A DNA stretch of 64,000 bases from Phocoenobacter atlanticus (GTDB lineage: Bacteria > Pseudomonadota > Gammaproteobacteria > Enterobacterales > Pasteurellaceae). The stretch is from assembly GCF_030764225.1 (NCBI RefSeq), contig NZ_JASAXH010000005.1. One strand, 5' to 3'. The position numbers and the translations under genes were made by a program. Below are positions 34,495 to 44,283 of this stretch, one piece after another; the first letter of the stretch is position 1, and every line of letters starts with the position of its first letter. A model generated the notes under the pieces. The model was not told where the DNA came from. It saw only the letters and a program-made list of their open reading frames with translations, and made no database searches.

Positions 34495-36909
34495 TTGATT
34501 ATTTTCATCTAACTTAGCCATCGTTCCTTGAATAGAGAATTGAATTTCACTTGAAATGAGTCCTTGTAATAAAGTAATGGTTTCTTCAGCTTTATTAAAA
34601 TTAGGTTTATTCTCATTATCAAAATAACCTTGTCTTTTTAAACTGGAAATAAAGGTTGAGAATAATGCTTTATCAAAAAATTCTGGTGCATTAATACCAT
34701 GTAATACAGATAAACGTTGTGCAATAGAACAACTTTTTGCTTCTAATTCAGAGCGACTAATTTCTGTCTGCTCCATTAATACTGTTAAGCTAATATAGTA
34801 ACGTTGTAATTGTTCTCGAACTCCAGCAGAATAGAGCTGTAATGTTCTAACTTGATGACGGTTAATCATTAACATATCACTTTCATTTCTGATTACTCCC
34901 TGACGAGTAAATTCACGAATAATAGCTTCAACATAATCATTCAGTGAGATTTCATCAAAACGTAAAAAGAGTTCCGCTTTTAAGAATGGATAAATACGTT
35001 TGATAATTTGAATAACAAGATCTTTAGATACAGCTTCGTGGTGTAATACGATATTAGCCACTAAAGAAGGTAATACAAATAAATGTTGAATATTGTTACG
35101 ATAGTAGGTCATCAATACGGCTGACTCACGATCGAGACGAAGAATATCTCCAAAACTATCTTTTTCAACTAAAATACCTGAACGAGGTAAACTAATTACG
35201 TGTTCTAATAACTCAGTCGCAGATTCTAAAGGAATAGTGATATCCGTTGAATAATGAGCATTTTGTAATAATTGTAAATAACTTTCTATTTGTTCTAGTA
35301 ATTGCTCTTTGGTTAATGAACGTTGACGAGAGTTAAGTAATGCGGTTCCTACTAAATTTTTTGCATTAACAGCTGCAGCATTATTAATATGAGTCATTAC
35401 GAGATCTGCAACATCAGTTACGGCACTATTGAACCACTGTGGACGTTCATTTCCAAACTCTTCTTTCCACTGTGGATGGTGATCATTGAGATAATGGTTA
35501 AGTTGAATAGGTTCACCAAAATTAACAAATCCTTGTCCCAAATTACGTAATTTTTTAATTACTCTAAATACTAAAGCTACATTTTCTTTTTCTTTTTTTG
35601 CACCTCTTAACTCTTTGGCATAAGTATCTACTTCGAGTACGTGTTCATAACCAATGTAAACAGGTACAATTGAGATAGGGCGAGTCGCACCTTGAACCGC
35701 TCTTAATGTCATTGCCATCATTCCAGTTTTTGGTGAAAGTAAGCGACCAGTACGAGATCGCCCTCCTTCAATAAAATATTCAACAGAGTAACCTCTATGG
35801 AATAATTCAGCTAAATATTCACGGAAAATAGTAGAATACAGTCGATTACCATTAAACGTTCGACGAATAAAGAATGCTCCCCAACTACGAAATAGTGGTC
35901 CAGCAGGCCAAAAGTTAAGATTAATACCAGAGGCAATATGCGGAGGGACCAAACCTTCGTGGTATAATAAATAAGAGAGTAGTAAATAGTCCATATGACT
36001 ACGATGGCAAGGAATATACACAATTTCGTGTCCATCCAAGGCTAATTTACGCACACGATCGGCATTTTGCACAGTGATACCTTGATAAAGTTTATTCCAC
36101 AGCCAACTTAAGAACCGATCTGCAGCTCGTAAACTGTTATAGTTTACTTTTGCAGCGATTTCATTCATTATTTTTTCTGCTTCTTTACGTGCTTTTTCAG
36201 GTGAACTTTTTGGTTTCTTTGCTTCTTCTTCAATTGCCGCTAAAATACTTGGCGTTTGCAATAATTTATTAAACATTGCTTGGCGATTTGGCAGTTGAGG
36301 TCCTGTTGCAGAGTAACGTTGCTTAGCAAAATGCATTCTAGCTACACGAGAGAGCTTATGGGCAATTTTAGTATCAGAACCATGTTCATTAGCCATATAG
36401 CGTAGTGAAACTGCTTGTGAAAAACGGATAAAGTTATCACGACCAAACCACAGCATTGCGTTTATACGTTGAAAGAAACTTAAAAAACGTAAATTTGCAG
36501 CATTTTCTTTACCTGGAGATCGTCCCCACAGTACTGAAGTTGGTAAAACTTGTACATCAAGTTCTTTATTATCTTGATGTAAAGTTAAGTATTGATTAAA
36601 AATAACTTGTGTTTTTACATTTTCTTTATTTTTAAAAAATGAACAGCCTTGATCTAAAAAAACAAAACGAGGTAAAGATAAGCCTTTTAAATTATTATTT
36701 TGTAAGGGATCTGGAAGATTTAAACTTAAGCAATGCTTTTGTAAAATTAACAAATCAGTTTGAGAAGAATAGGGTAAAACATAAATAAATGGTTGTTCTA
36801 GGTTTAACCCTAGTTCCTTTATTGGATCTTCTGGAATTGCTCGAGATTTCACTAATAAAGAAAGAGGTAGTTGTAATACTTTACGATAAAGAGTGAATAA
36901 TTTAGACAT
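34492..36909 (-). CDS. plsB: Glycerol-3-phosphate acyltransferase PlsB
   Basis: First acylation step of phospholipid synthesis, peripheral inner-membrane enzyme. 805 residues, close to E. coli (807). Acyltransferase motif I CHRSHMDYLLLSY (the H-x4-D catalytic pair), motif II region FFIRRTFNGNRLY, motif III FIEGGRSRTGRLL, motif IV SIVPVYIGYEHV. Convergent with rarA and divergent from lexA. Confidence 0.97.
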   Translation of the reverse strand: MSKLFTLYRKVLQLPLSLLVKSRAIPEDPIKELGLNLEQPFIYVLPYSSQTDLLILQKHCLSLNLPDPLQNNNLKGLSLPRFVFLDQGCSFFKNKENVKTQVIFNQYLTLHQDNKELDVQVLPTSVLWGRSPGKENAANLRFLSFFQRINAMLWFGRDNFIRFSQAVSLRYMANEHGSDTKIAHKLSRVARMHFAKQRYSATGPQLPNRQAMFNKLLQTPSILAAIEEEAKKPKSSPEKARKEAEKIMNEIAAKVNYNSLRAADRFLSWLWNKLYQGITVQNADRVRKLALDGHEIVYIPCHRSHMDYLLLSYLLYHEGLVPPHIASGINLNFWPAGPLFRSWGAFFIRRTFNGNRLYSTIFREYLAELFHRGYSVEYFIEGGRSRTGRLLSPKTGMMAMTLRAVQGATRPISIVPVYIGYEHVLEVDTYAKELRGAKKEKENVALVFRVIKKLRNLGQGFVNFGEPIQLNHYLNDHHPQWKEEFGNERPQWFNSAVTDVADLVMTHINNAAAVNAKNLVGTALLNSRQRSLTKEQLLEQIESYLQLLQNAHYSTDITIPLESATELLEHVISLPRSGILVEKDSFGDILRLDRESAVLMTYYRNNIQHLFVLPSLVANIVLHHEAVSKDLVIQIIKRIYPFLKAELFLRFDEISLNDYVEAIIREFTRQGVIRNESDMLMINRHQVRTLQLYSAGVREQLQRYYISLTVLMEQTEISRSELEAKSCSIAQRLSVLHGINAPEFFDKALFSTFISSLKRQGYFDNENKPNFNKAEETITLLQGLISSEIQFSIQGTMAKLDENNQ

Positions 36910-37002
36910 TCAGTCATCCTTTTTATATAAAAATAAATCCTGTAAATATTAGCATAAAAATTTATTTTGATCTGTAATTTCTTGGTTGCAAATATTATTA
37001 TA

Positions 37003-37018
37003 CTGTATATAATGCCAA
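37003..37018 (+). promoter_or_regulatory. Imperfect LexA operator
   Basis: CTGTATATAATGCCAA has a perfect left half and a weak right half. It is 22 bases upstream of a perfect box, like the tandem operators of E. coli lexA. Confidence 0.45.
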
Positions 37019-37024
37019 TATTAT

Positions 37025-37040
37025 CTGTATATAAAAACAG
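37025..37040 (+). promoter_or_regulatory. LexA operator (SOS box)
   Basis: CTGT-N8-ACAG with an AT-rich centre (CTGTATATAAAAACAG), 16 bases before the lexA ATG. It implies autorepression. Confidence 0.85.
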
Positions 37041-37056
37041 TAGGGAGAAAACTAGT

Positions 37057-37689
37057 ATGCAACGTCAACCCTTAACACAACGTCAACAACAAATTTTTGA
37101 TTTTGTTAAATATCATATTGAAGAAACAGGAATGCCACCAACACGAGTAGAAATTGCTCGTGAGATTGGTTTTAAATCACCTAATGCTGCAGAGGAGCAT
37201 TTGAAAGCTTTAGCTCGTAAGGGGTACATTGAGATTTTATCAGGTACTTCAAGAGGTATTCGTTTATTAGTTGATGAAAAAGAGCAAGAAAGTGAAGAAA
37301 TTGGATTACCTTTAATTGGAAAAGTGGCTGCTGGGGAACCTATTTTAGCTATTGAAAATATTGAAAATCATTATCCAGTTAATGGAGAAATGTTTTCACC
37401 TAGTGCGGATTACTTATTAAAAGTTAATGGTAATTCAATGGAAAATATTGGTATATTAGATGGTGATTTACTGGCTGTACATAAAACTAATACTGTCCGT
37501 AACGGTCAGGTTGTTGTGGCTAGAATTGATGATGAAGTTACCGTGAAACGGTTAGAAAAGAAAGGTAATATACTTTATTTGCATCCTGAAAATGATGAGC
37601 TTGAAACCATCGTTGTCGATCCTTCACAACAATATATTGAAATTGAAGGGCTAGCAGTAGGTATTATTCGTAATAATTCTTGGATGTAA
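37057..37689 (+). CDS. lexA: SOS repressor LexA
   Basis: Represses DNA-damage genes and self-cleaves when stimulated by RecA filaments. 210 residues from ATG 37057 (MQRQPLTQRQQQIFD); the frame extends upstream through the operators and is not coding there. Winged helix with GMPPTRVEIAREIGFKSPNA. Cleavage site Ala-Gly in VAAGEPI, catalytic Ser in GNSMENIGILDGD, and Lys in ARIDDEVTVKRLEKK. Confidence 0.97.
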   Translation: MQRQPLTQRQQQIFDFVKYHIEETGMPPTRVEIAREIGFKSPNAAEEHLKALARKGYIEILSGTSRGIRLLVDEKEQESEEIGLPLIGKVAAGEPILAIENIENHYPVNGEMFSPSADYLLKVNGNSMENIGILDGDLLAVHKTNTVRNGQVVVARIDDEVTVKRLEKKGNILYLHPENDELETIVVDPSQQYIEIEGLAVGIIRNNSWM

Positions 37690-37714
37690 AGTATTTGATC
37701 TTTTCTATTTTATT

Positions 37715-37752
37715 CATCTCTTCTAAATTATTCTTAGAAGAGATGATTTTTT
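37715..37752. terminator. Bidirectional terminator between lexA and rpe
   Basis: CATCTCTTCTAA (37715-37726) pairs with TTAGAAGAGATG (37734-37745), followed by ATTTTTTAAG. Confidence 0.8.
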
Positions 37753-37768
37753 AAGAAAAATAAATAGA

Positions 37769-38443
37769 TTAAATGGTTGTCAGTTGCTGACGCATTTCAT
37801 CAATAACAGTTTTATAATTAGGTTGGTCAAAAATAGCAGATCCAGCAACAAACATATCTGCTCCTGCTTTTGCTATTTCAGCAATATTATTAATTTTAAC
37901 TCCACCGTCTACTTCTAAACGAATATCAAAGCCGCTTTCATCAATCATTTTACGAGCTTGTTTTAGTTTATCTAAGGTTGCAGGAATAAACGATTGACCT
38001 CCAAATCCTGGATTGACTGACATTAATAAAATAACGTCGACCTTATCCATTACATAATCTAAATAGCTTAGAGGAGTGGCTGGATTAAATACCAAGCCTG
38101 ATTTACAGCCATTGTCTCTAATCAGTTGTAAGGTACGATCAATATGAACAGCCGCTTCTGGATGAAAGGTAATATAATTTGCTCCTGCCTGTGCAAACTC
38201 AGGAATTAAACGATCGACAGGGCTTGCCATTAAATGGACATCAATCGGTGCTGTAATACCATAATCACGTAATGCTTTACAGATCGGTACACCAAAAGTT
38301 AAATTAGGTACAAAGTGATTATCCATTACATCAAAATGGATAACATCCGCCCCTGCATTTAAGACATCTTTTACATCATCACCTAAACGAGCCAGATTAG
38401 CTGAAAGAATTGAAGGTGCAATTAAAAAAGGTTTTTGGTTCAT
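37769..38443 (-). CDS. rpe: Ribulose-phosphate 3-epimerase
   Basis: Interconverts ribulose-5-phosphate and xylulose-5-phosphate in the pentose phosphate pathway. 224 residues from ATG 38443, placed 6 bases from GGAG; an upstream TTG is less likely. Metal and substrate motifs: APSILSANLARLGDDV, HFDVMDNHFVPNLTFG, MSVNPGFGGQSF and LEVDGGV. Confidence 0.96.
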   Translation of the reverse strand: MNQKPFLIAPSILSANLARLGDDVKDVLNAGADVIHFDVMDNHFVPNLTFGVPICKALRDYGITAPIDVHLMASPVDRLIPEFAQAGANYITFHPEAAVHIDRTLQLIRDNGCKSGLVFNPATPLSYLDYVMDKVDVILLMSVNPGFGGQSFIPATLDKLKQARKMIDESGFDIRLEVDGGVKINNIAEIAKAGADMFVAGSAIFDQPNYKTVIDEMRQQLTTI

Positions 38444-38498
38444 TTTTTTCTCCAAAATAATTAAACTGGGATTTAGGTAAAATAGTATTTATTAATAC

Positions 38499-38972
38499 TT
38501 ATTTATACCAAATTTTATTTACATAAAGGGTTACTTTTCCTGATGGTGTTTCAACTTGAACCTCATCATCAACCTGCTTACCAATTAAGGCTCGAGCAAC
38601 AGGAGAATCTACTGAAATCCAATGTTTTGCAGGATCAAATTCATCACAGCCTACAATACGATATTGATTAATTTCAGCATCGTCATTTTCAAGTTCAATC
38701 CAAGCACCAAAAAAGATTTTTCCTTCTTGAGCAGGAGAGTAATCGACAATTTTTAATGCCTCTAAGCGTTTACTTAAAAATCTTACTCGGCGATCAATTT
38801 CACGTAGGCGACGTTTTCCATAAATATATTCTGCATTCTCACTACGATCTCCCAATGCAGCAGCATCAGATACTGCTTGAGTAACTTGAGGGCGTTCTAC
38901 TTTCCATAAGAATTTAAGTTCTTGATCTAAAGTATGCCACCCTTCACGAGTAATATAAGGCGATTTTGCCAT
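38499..38972 (-). CDS. greB: Transcript cleavage factor GreB
   Basis: Rescues backtracked RNA polymerase by stimulating RNA cleavage. 157 residues, E. coli GreB 158. The coiled-coil tip carries the acidic pair in GDRSENAEYIYGKRRLREIDRRV-type sequence (residues about 42-64), and KRRLREIDR marks GreB rather than GreA. The C-terminal FKBP-like domain ends TLYVNKIWY. Its start codon overlaps the stop of the upstream lipoprotein gene. Confidence 0.95.
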   Translation of the reverse strand: MAKSPYITREGWHTLDQELKFLWKVERPQVTQAVSDAAALGDRSENAEYIYGKRRLREIDRRVRFLSKRLEALKIVDYSPAQEGKIFFGAWIELENDDAEINQYRIVGCDEFDPAKHWISVDSPVARALIGKQVDDEVQVETPSGKVTLYVNKIWYK

Positions 38973-39496
38973 TATAAATAGCCTTCCTCAATCTTTGTTT
39001 TCTTTTTTTGCTCAGGCGCTTTATTCGTGTCTAATTTATCTAAAAATTGATTGAATTTATCCATTTGCTTTTTTAATGGTTCGGTTACTTTATCGATATC
39101 AATTTCATTGATTTTATCAGTCAATTTTTCAGTCGCTTTAGCAACATCAATTTGATTAATTTTATCTGATAATTGTTTTGTGACTTGCTCCACTTTACTT
39201 TCCATCACACCTGCCAATTTATTTGCGGCATCAAGTGTTGCTTTTTTTGCCTCTTCCACTTTTTGGTCATAGCTCGGTGTTTTATTTTCAGTGGTTAAAT
39301 CTGCAGGAGTTTGTTGTTTTTCAGTTTTTGCAAATTCTTGTTCAGAAGTGACCGCTTCTATTTTATCTTGTTTCTGAATTTGTGGTTGGGCTTGCTCAAC
39401 TTTTGGTTGTTCAGTATTAACTGTACTTTTCTGTTCTTCATTACAAGCTACTAAGCTAAGGCTTAAAAGCAATAATATTGCTAAATTATTTTTCAC
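38972..39496 (-). CDS. Putative lipoprotein with coiled-coil repeats
   Basis: 174 residues. Signal peptide with a lipobox LSLVAC, so Cys18 is the predicted lipidated residue. A Gln/Lys/Pro-rich linker follows. Residues about 105-150 show repeats of a pattern close to DKIN-(Q/E)-ID-x2-K-(A/V)-TE, predicted helical. No family recognised. TAATG overlap with greB suggests translational coupling, although the two have no obvious functional link. Confidence 0.7.
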   Translation of the reverse strand: MKNNLAILLLLSLSLVACNEEQKSTVNTEQPKVEQAQPQIQKQDKIEAVTSEQEFAKTEKQQTPADLTTENKTPSYDQKVEEAKKATLDAANKLAGVMESKVEQVTKQLSDKINQIDVAKATEKLTDKINEIDIDKVTEPLKKQMDKFNQFLDKLDTNKAPEQKKKTKIEEGYL

Positions 39497-39828
39497 TATA
39501 TATTCCTATTTTGAGGCTATGCTGGAGACGATAAATTATTATTTAATTTTAACACACTCCCATTGTTGTACAAAATGTAAAACTTTATTCTATTATGAAA
39601 ACTTACACAGAATGATAAAGTTATCGATTGTAGATACCTTGATCTAATTAGGGTATGAGTTTATCTTGCTGAGGTGGTATAGTTTTATATGGCATTAAAA
39701 AGAGGGGAAAATGTGATGCTATTCTTTTTATTATAATATTTATATTTGATTAATTTTTATTCAATTATAATTTTGTTATCGAATTTGTTGAGATAAATTA
39801 ATTATTTTCCTTGTAATTTTACTCATTT
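39497..39828. other. Intergenic region between the lipoprotein gene and apt
   Basis: About 330 AT-rich bases between divergent genes with no credible reading frame. It must hold the promoter of the lipoprotein-greB pair, but none stands out. No RNA gene recognised. Confidence 0.4.
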
Positions 39829-39856
39829 TTGATAGATTTAGCAGGTTTTGTATAAC
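39829..39856 (+). promoter_or_regulatory. Likely sigma-70 promoter of apt
   Basis: TTGATA (39829-39834), 16 bases, TATAAC (39851-39856). The predicted leader is short (about 12 bases). Confidence 0.5.
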
Positions 39857-39874
39857 TAAATATTAGGTTGAATT

Positions 39875-40417
39875 ATGAACCAGAAATTAGAACTAATTAA
39901 ATCATCGATTAAATCTATCCCAAATTACCCAAAGGAAGGGATTGTTTTTCGTGATATCACATCACTTTTAGAAGTTCCTGCCGCATTTCAAGCCGCAGTG
40001 GATATTATGGTTGAGCAATTTAAAGATAAAGGGATTACTAAAGTTGTGGGAACTGAATCTCGTGGTTTTATTTTTGGGGCACCTGTGGCATTAGCATTGG
40101 AATTACCTTTTGTTTTAGTGCGTAAGCCAAATAAATTGCCACGTGAAGTAATTTCTCAATCTTATGAATTGGAATATGGTCAAGATACTTTAGAAATTCA
40201 TACTGATTCGATAAAAGAAAACGATAATGTTTTGGTTATTGATGATTTATTGGCAACGGGAGGAACTGTTGAAGCAACAGTAAAACTCATTAATCGCTTA
40301 GGTGGAAGAGTAGAGTATGCTGCTTTTGTGATTGGTTTACCTGCTTTACAAGGGGCGGAACGTCTTAAAAAAATAGGCGTAAAATCAATGACAATCATCG
40401 ATTTTGACGGACATTAA
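39875..40417 (+). CDS. apt: Adenine phosphoribosyltransferase
   Basis: Salvages adenine to AMP using PRPP. 180 residues. YPKEGIVFRDITSLLE at the N-terminus, VGTESRGFIFGAPVAL, and the PRPP-binding loop VLVIDDLLATGGTVEA. It lies 44 bases upstream of dnaX on the same strand, an order also seen in E. coli. Confidence 0.97.
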   Translation: MNQKLELIKSSIKSIPNYPKEGIVFRDITSLLEVPAAFQAAVDIMVEQFKDKGITKVVGTESRGFIFGAPVALALELPFVLVRKPNKLPREVISQSYELEYGQDTLEIHTDSIKENDNVLVIDDLLATGGTVEATVKLINRLGGRVEYAAFVIGLPALQGAERLKKIGVKSMTIIDFDGH

Positions 40418-40461
40418 TTTTTATTTTTTTGTATATTAAAGTCAGTCTTTTAAGGTAAAAA

Positions 40462-42456
40462 ATGTCTTATCAAGTTTTAGCTCGTAAATGGCGACCACAA
40501 CGATTTCAAGATGTTGTAGGGCAGAAACACGTTTTAATGGCTCTGGAAAATGGATTGCGAGAAGAGAGATTACATCACGCTTATCTTTTTTCTGGCACTC
40601 GTGGTGTGGGTAAAACTTCTATTGCACGTTTGTTAGCGAAAGGCTTAAATTGTGAGAAAGGCATTAGTGCGACACCTTGTAGTGAATGTGAAAATTGCAA
40701 AGCCATTGAAGAGGGGCGTTTTATTGATTTAATTGAGATTGATGCAGCCTCTCGTACTAAAGTGGAAGATACTAGGGAAGTATTGGATAATGTCCAATAT
40801 AAGCCAACGGTGGGACGTTTTAAGGTCTATTTAATTGATGAAGTGCATATGCTTTCTCGTCATAGTTTTAATGCTTTACTTAAAACCTTAGAGGAGCCAC
40901 CTGAGTATGTAAAATTTTTATTGGCTACAACAGATCCTCAAAAATTACCGATTACTATTCTTTCTCGCTGTATGCAATTTCATTTGCGTGCTTTAGATCA
41001 ACATCAGATTAGTGATCATCTTGCTTTTATTCTTAATCAAGAAAATATTCCTTTTGAAGAATTAGCATTAGAGAAATTAGCTAAATCAGCACAGGGGAGT
41101 ATCCGCGATGCCTTGAGTTTAACAGATCAAGCCATTGCGGTAAGCAATGCCAATATTACTCTTCCTATTGTGCAACAAATGTTAGGGCTATTAGATGATA
41201 ACCAGCCATTAGAATTAGTACAAGCTCTCGCACTTGCGGATGGTGAAAAATTAATGGCAGTCATTGATGATGTGGCACATAGAGGAGTGGATTGGCAATC
41301 GCTATTAAGTGCTGTTGCAGAAACTCTCCATCAAATTGCAATCTTACAATTACTACCTAATACCGCTATGGAAGAAACGCCTTTGCATTTTTTAGCGAAA
41401 CGACTTTCTCCTGAAGATATACAATTTTTCTATCAATTAATGCTAATGGGAAAAAAAGATCTTCCTTTTGCCAGTGAACCGAGAGAAGGCGTTGAAATGA
41501 CGATGTTGCGGGCTTTAGCATTTCACCCAAAACGTATAGAAAATGAAGTTATTTCAGTTGCAACTATTCAGCAAAATAATCAATCTCAGATAGCCGTCGT
41601 AGAAAACGTATCAAAACAAGCGGTTACATCTTCACAACAATTTGCAAATTCTGATCAACAAGTTACCGCTATGGTAGAGCTTGTTGATGAGAAAAAGATA
41701 GAAAAAAACTCTTTATCACCTGCGTTAGCTGCATTACAAGCACGTGAACAACTTAAAAATCGTAAAGCAAAATTAAACGAAACAGAAAAAAAAAAGGTTG
41801 AAGTAAAGCCTGCTATTACAGAAAAGAAAAAAACACAAAGCGCATCAGATTTACAACAACGTTTAGCCAGTTTAACACAAGCCAATTCAACGGCTGAAAT
41901 TGTAGAAAAACAAGGCGAGAGACAGGAAGATGATGAACATTATCGCTGGCAGTGGCTCGATCCTGAATTAGGTAATGAGATTGAAACAGCTAAGCCTTCA
42001 GATATTAAACAAGCGATCTTACAACAGCGAACCCCTGAATTAACCGAAAAAATCACGCAACTTTCTTGTGAAAGAGATCGTTGGTGTCAAATTATTTACA
42101 ATTCAAGAGTTTCTGGTTTATCGCGTTTAATGGCGTTAAATTGCTATATCGCTGACCAAAAAGAGGATAAACTGCAATTGGTATTAACTCCTGCAATGGC
42201 TCATTTAGATAAACCAGAAATTCATCAAGCATTAATTGAGGCATTGAAAGAACAAGATCTTAGTTATTCATTAACCATTGCTGAAACTATTCCTGAAAGT
42301 CAGAAACACCAAACAGCCTTAGAAATTAAGCGAGAAATCTTTGAGCAATTAACCAATGAAGCAAAAAGTACATTAATAAATGATCCTAAACTTAATTTAT
42401 TAAGCCGTACATTTAATGCAGAAATTGATGAATCGACCATTCGACCAGTGGCTTAA
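40462..42456 (+). CDS. dnaX: DNA polymerase III tau/gamma subunit
   Basis: Clamp-loader ATPase and replisome organiser. 664 residues for tau. Walker A GTRGVGKTS, a zinc module with CxxC (CSECENC) preceded by two further Cys, DEVHMLSRHSFNALLKTLEEPP, and the arginine-finger region ILSRC. The tau-specific C-terminal domain follows a charged linker. A ten-A run at 41786-41795 within AAA-AAG, followed by a -1 frame GGT-TGA, predicts a truncated gamma product of about 446 residues as in E. coli. Confidence 0.96.
   Translation: MSYQVLARKWRPQRFQDVVGQKHVLMALENGLREERLHHAYLFSGTRGVGKTSIARLLAKGLNCEKGISATPCSECENCKAIEEGRFIDLIEIDAASRTKVEDTREVLDNVQYKPTVGRFKVYLIDEVHMLSRHSFNALLKTLEEPPEYVKFLLATTDPQKLPITILSRCMQFHLRALDQHQISDHLAFILNQENIPFEELALEKLAKSAQGSIRDALSLTDQAIAVSNANITLPIVQQMLGLLDDNQPLELVQALALADGEKLMAVIDDVAHRGVDWQSLLSAVAETLHQIAILQLLPNTAMEETPLHFLAKRLSPEDIQFFYQLMLMGKKDLPFASEPREGVEMTMLRALAFHPKRIENEVISVATIQQNNQSQIAVVENVSKQAVTSSQQFANSDQQVTAMVELVDEKKIEKNSLSPALAALQAREQLKNRKAKLNETEKKKVEVKPAITEKKKTQSASDLQQRLASLTQANSTAEIVEKQGERQEDDEHYRWQWLDPELGNEIETAKPSDIKQAILQQRTPELTEKITQLSCERDRWCQIIYNSRVSGLSRLMALNCYIADQKEDKLQLVLTPAMAHLDKPEIHQALIEALKEQDLSYSLTIAETIPESQKHQTALEIKREIFEQLTNEAKSTLINDPKLNLLSRTFNAEIDESTIRPVA
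41785..41801 (+). promoter_or_regulatory. Predicted -1 frameshift or slippage site making DnaX gamma
   Basis: Zero-frame codons are GAA AAA AAA AAG GTT GAA. A slip of -1 on A-AAA-AAG gives GGT then TGA at 41799-41801, ending translation one codon later. E. coli dnaX uses the same heptamer with a stop one codon later. The length of the A run also permits transcriptional slippage as in Thermus. Confidence 0.75.
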
Positions 42457-42497
42457 TGCTCACTGGTTTCCCATTTACTTATTACTGAAAAGAAAAA

Positions 42498-43397
42498 ATG
42501 TACGCATTAGAAATTAAACAACTTGTTAAACAATATGCCTCAGGTGTAAAAGCGGTTCAGGGTATTGATTTAACTGTAGAACAGGGAGATTTTTATGCTT
42601 TGTTAGGACATAACGGAGCAGGGAAATCAACGACTATTGGAATTATCAGCTCATTGGTTAATAAAACCAGTGGGACTGTGAAAGTATTTGGCTATGATTT
42701 AGATACTCAAAAACAGAAATTAAAACAACAAATTGGATTAGTGCCACAAGAGTTTAATTTTAATACTTTTGAAAAAGTAGAAGATATTTTAGTTAATCAA
42801 GCAGGGTTTTATGGTGTACCACGTAAAGAAGCAATAAAACGAGCAGAGTACTGGTTAAAAAAATTAGAACTATGGGAGAAACGTCACACGCTTTCTTATG
42901 CCCTTTCTGGCGGAATGAAACGCCGAATAATGATCGCACGTGCCTTAATGCACAATCCTAGATTACTTATTTTAGACGAGCCCACAGCAGGGGTAGATAT
43001 TGAATTACGTCGTTCACTGTGGGAGTTTTTAAAAGAACTTAATCAACAAGGCACCACTATTATTTTAACTACTCACTATTTTGAAGAAGCAGAAAGTTTA
43101 TGTCGTAATATTGGTATTATGCAAAATGGTGAAATTGTAGAAAATACCTCAATGAAAGCACTATTAACTAAATTAAAAAGTGAACTATTTTTACTTGATT
43201 TGAATAAAAAATGCTCCCTTGAACTACCAAATTATCCTTTTCAATGGGTAGATGACAATACTATTGAAGTAGAAGTAACGAGAACACAGGGTTTAAATCA
43301 ATTATTTCAACAGCTTAATGAACAAAATGTAGAAGTTGTGAGTATGCGAAATAAAGCAAACCGTCTTGAAACATTATTTATTGATATGGCAGAATAA
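42498..43397 (+). CDS. yadG: ABC transporter ATP-binding protein, YadG type
   Basis: 299 residues. Walker A GHNGAGKST, signature LSGGMKRRIMIARAL, Walker B LLILDEPTAGVD. A C-terminal extension follows. It pairs with the permease encoded directly downstream. Substrate is unknown for the YadGH family (ABC-2 type, often drug or polysaccharide export). Confidence 0.92.
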   Translation: MYALEIKQLVKQYASGVKAVQGIDLTVEQGDFYALLGHNGAGKSTTIGIISSLVNKTSGTVKVFGYDLDTQKQKLKQQIGLVPQEFNFNTFEKVEDILVNQAGFYGVPRKEAIKRAEYWLKKLELWEKRHTLSYALSGGMKRRIMIARALMHNPRLLILDEPTAGVDIELRRSLWEFLKELNQQGTTIILTTHYFEEAESLCRNIGIMQNGEIVENTSMKALLTKLKSELFLLDLNKKCSLELPNYPFQWVDDNTIEVEVTRTQGLNQLFQQLNEQNVEVVSMRNKANRLETLFIDMAE

Positions 43398-43398
43398 A

Positions 43399-44163
43399 AT
43401 GCAAAATTTAACAGGTTTTTATACATTAGTCCGCAAAGAAACAAAACGAATATTTCGAATTTGGCGACAAACACTAATTCCACCAATGATTACTACCACA
43501 CTTTATTTCTTTATTTTTGGTAAATTAATCGGTACGCGTATTGGTGATATGGATGGCGTGAATTATGTTCAATTTATTGCACCGGGTTTAATAATGATGT
43601 CTGCCATTACCTCTGCTTATGGCAATGCAGCCTCGTCATTCTTTTTAAGTAAATATTCCAAACATATTGAAGAATTATTGGTTTCTCCTCTTTCCACTCA
43701 TACTATTATTGGTGGTTATGTGGCAGGAAGTATTGTGAGAGCAGGGATTGTTGGTATTCTTGTCACTACTGTTGCATTGTGTTTTGTTTCTTATGATATT
43801 TACTCGTGGTTAGTGATTATTGCGATTATGCTAATGACCATCATAATGTTTGCTTTAGCAGGATTAATTAATGCGATTTATGCCAAAAGTTTTGATGAAA
43901 TCAACCTTATCCCTACCTTTATTTTAACGCCTCTAATTTATTTAGGCGGCGTATTTTATTCTATTTCATTACTCTCTGATTTCTGGCAAGGTGTATCAAA
44001 ATTCAACCCAATTATGTATATGGTTAATGGTTTTCGTTATGGTTTTTTAGGAATTAGTGATGTTTCGATTTACTATACTTTTTCAATTTTAGCGATTTTT
44101 ATAGCAGTGTTATATAGCATTGTTTATCGTTTACTGGAAAAGGGAGTAGGGTTAAGAACCTAA
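43399..44163 (+). CDS. yadH: ABC-2 type permease, YadH type
   Basis: 254 residues with six membrane helices, from ATG 43399, one base after yadG. A longer frame into yadG is not supported by family comparison. Strong YadH motifs: QTLIPPMITTTLYFFIFGKL, PGLIMMSAITSAYGNAASSF and PLIYLGGVFYSI. Confidence 0.92.
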   Translation: MQNLTGFYTLVRKETKRIFRIWRQTLIPPMITTTLYFFIFGKLIGTRIGDMDGVNYVQFIAPGLIMMSAITSAYGNAASSFFLSKYSKHIEELLVSPLSTHTIIGGYVAGSIVRAGIVGILVTTVALCFVSYDIYSWLVIIAIMLMTIIMFALAGLINAIYAKSFDEINLIPTFILTPLIYLGGVFYSISLLSDFWQGVSKFNPIMYMVNGFRYGFLGISDVSIYYTFSILAIFIAVLYSIVYRLLEKGVGLRT

Positions 44164-44283
44164 GGTTATTTAGTAAGTTTGTATTCTGAGTGGCAGGGCA
44201 AAATTGTATTTGAAATTCGTTATCTCTTTCTTCCTTACCTCGCCCTGCAAGTACAAAGAGGAATAACAATACAATCCAAAAAC

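Noticed and set aside
44192..44252. CAGGGC and GCCCTG as a CRISPR or repeat relic
   Set aside because: The arms are six bases with a loop of about 50 bases; too weak to call.
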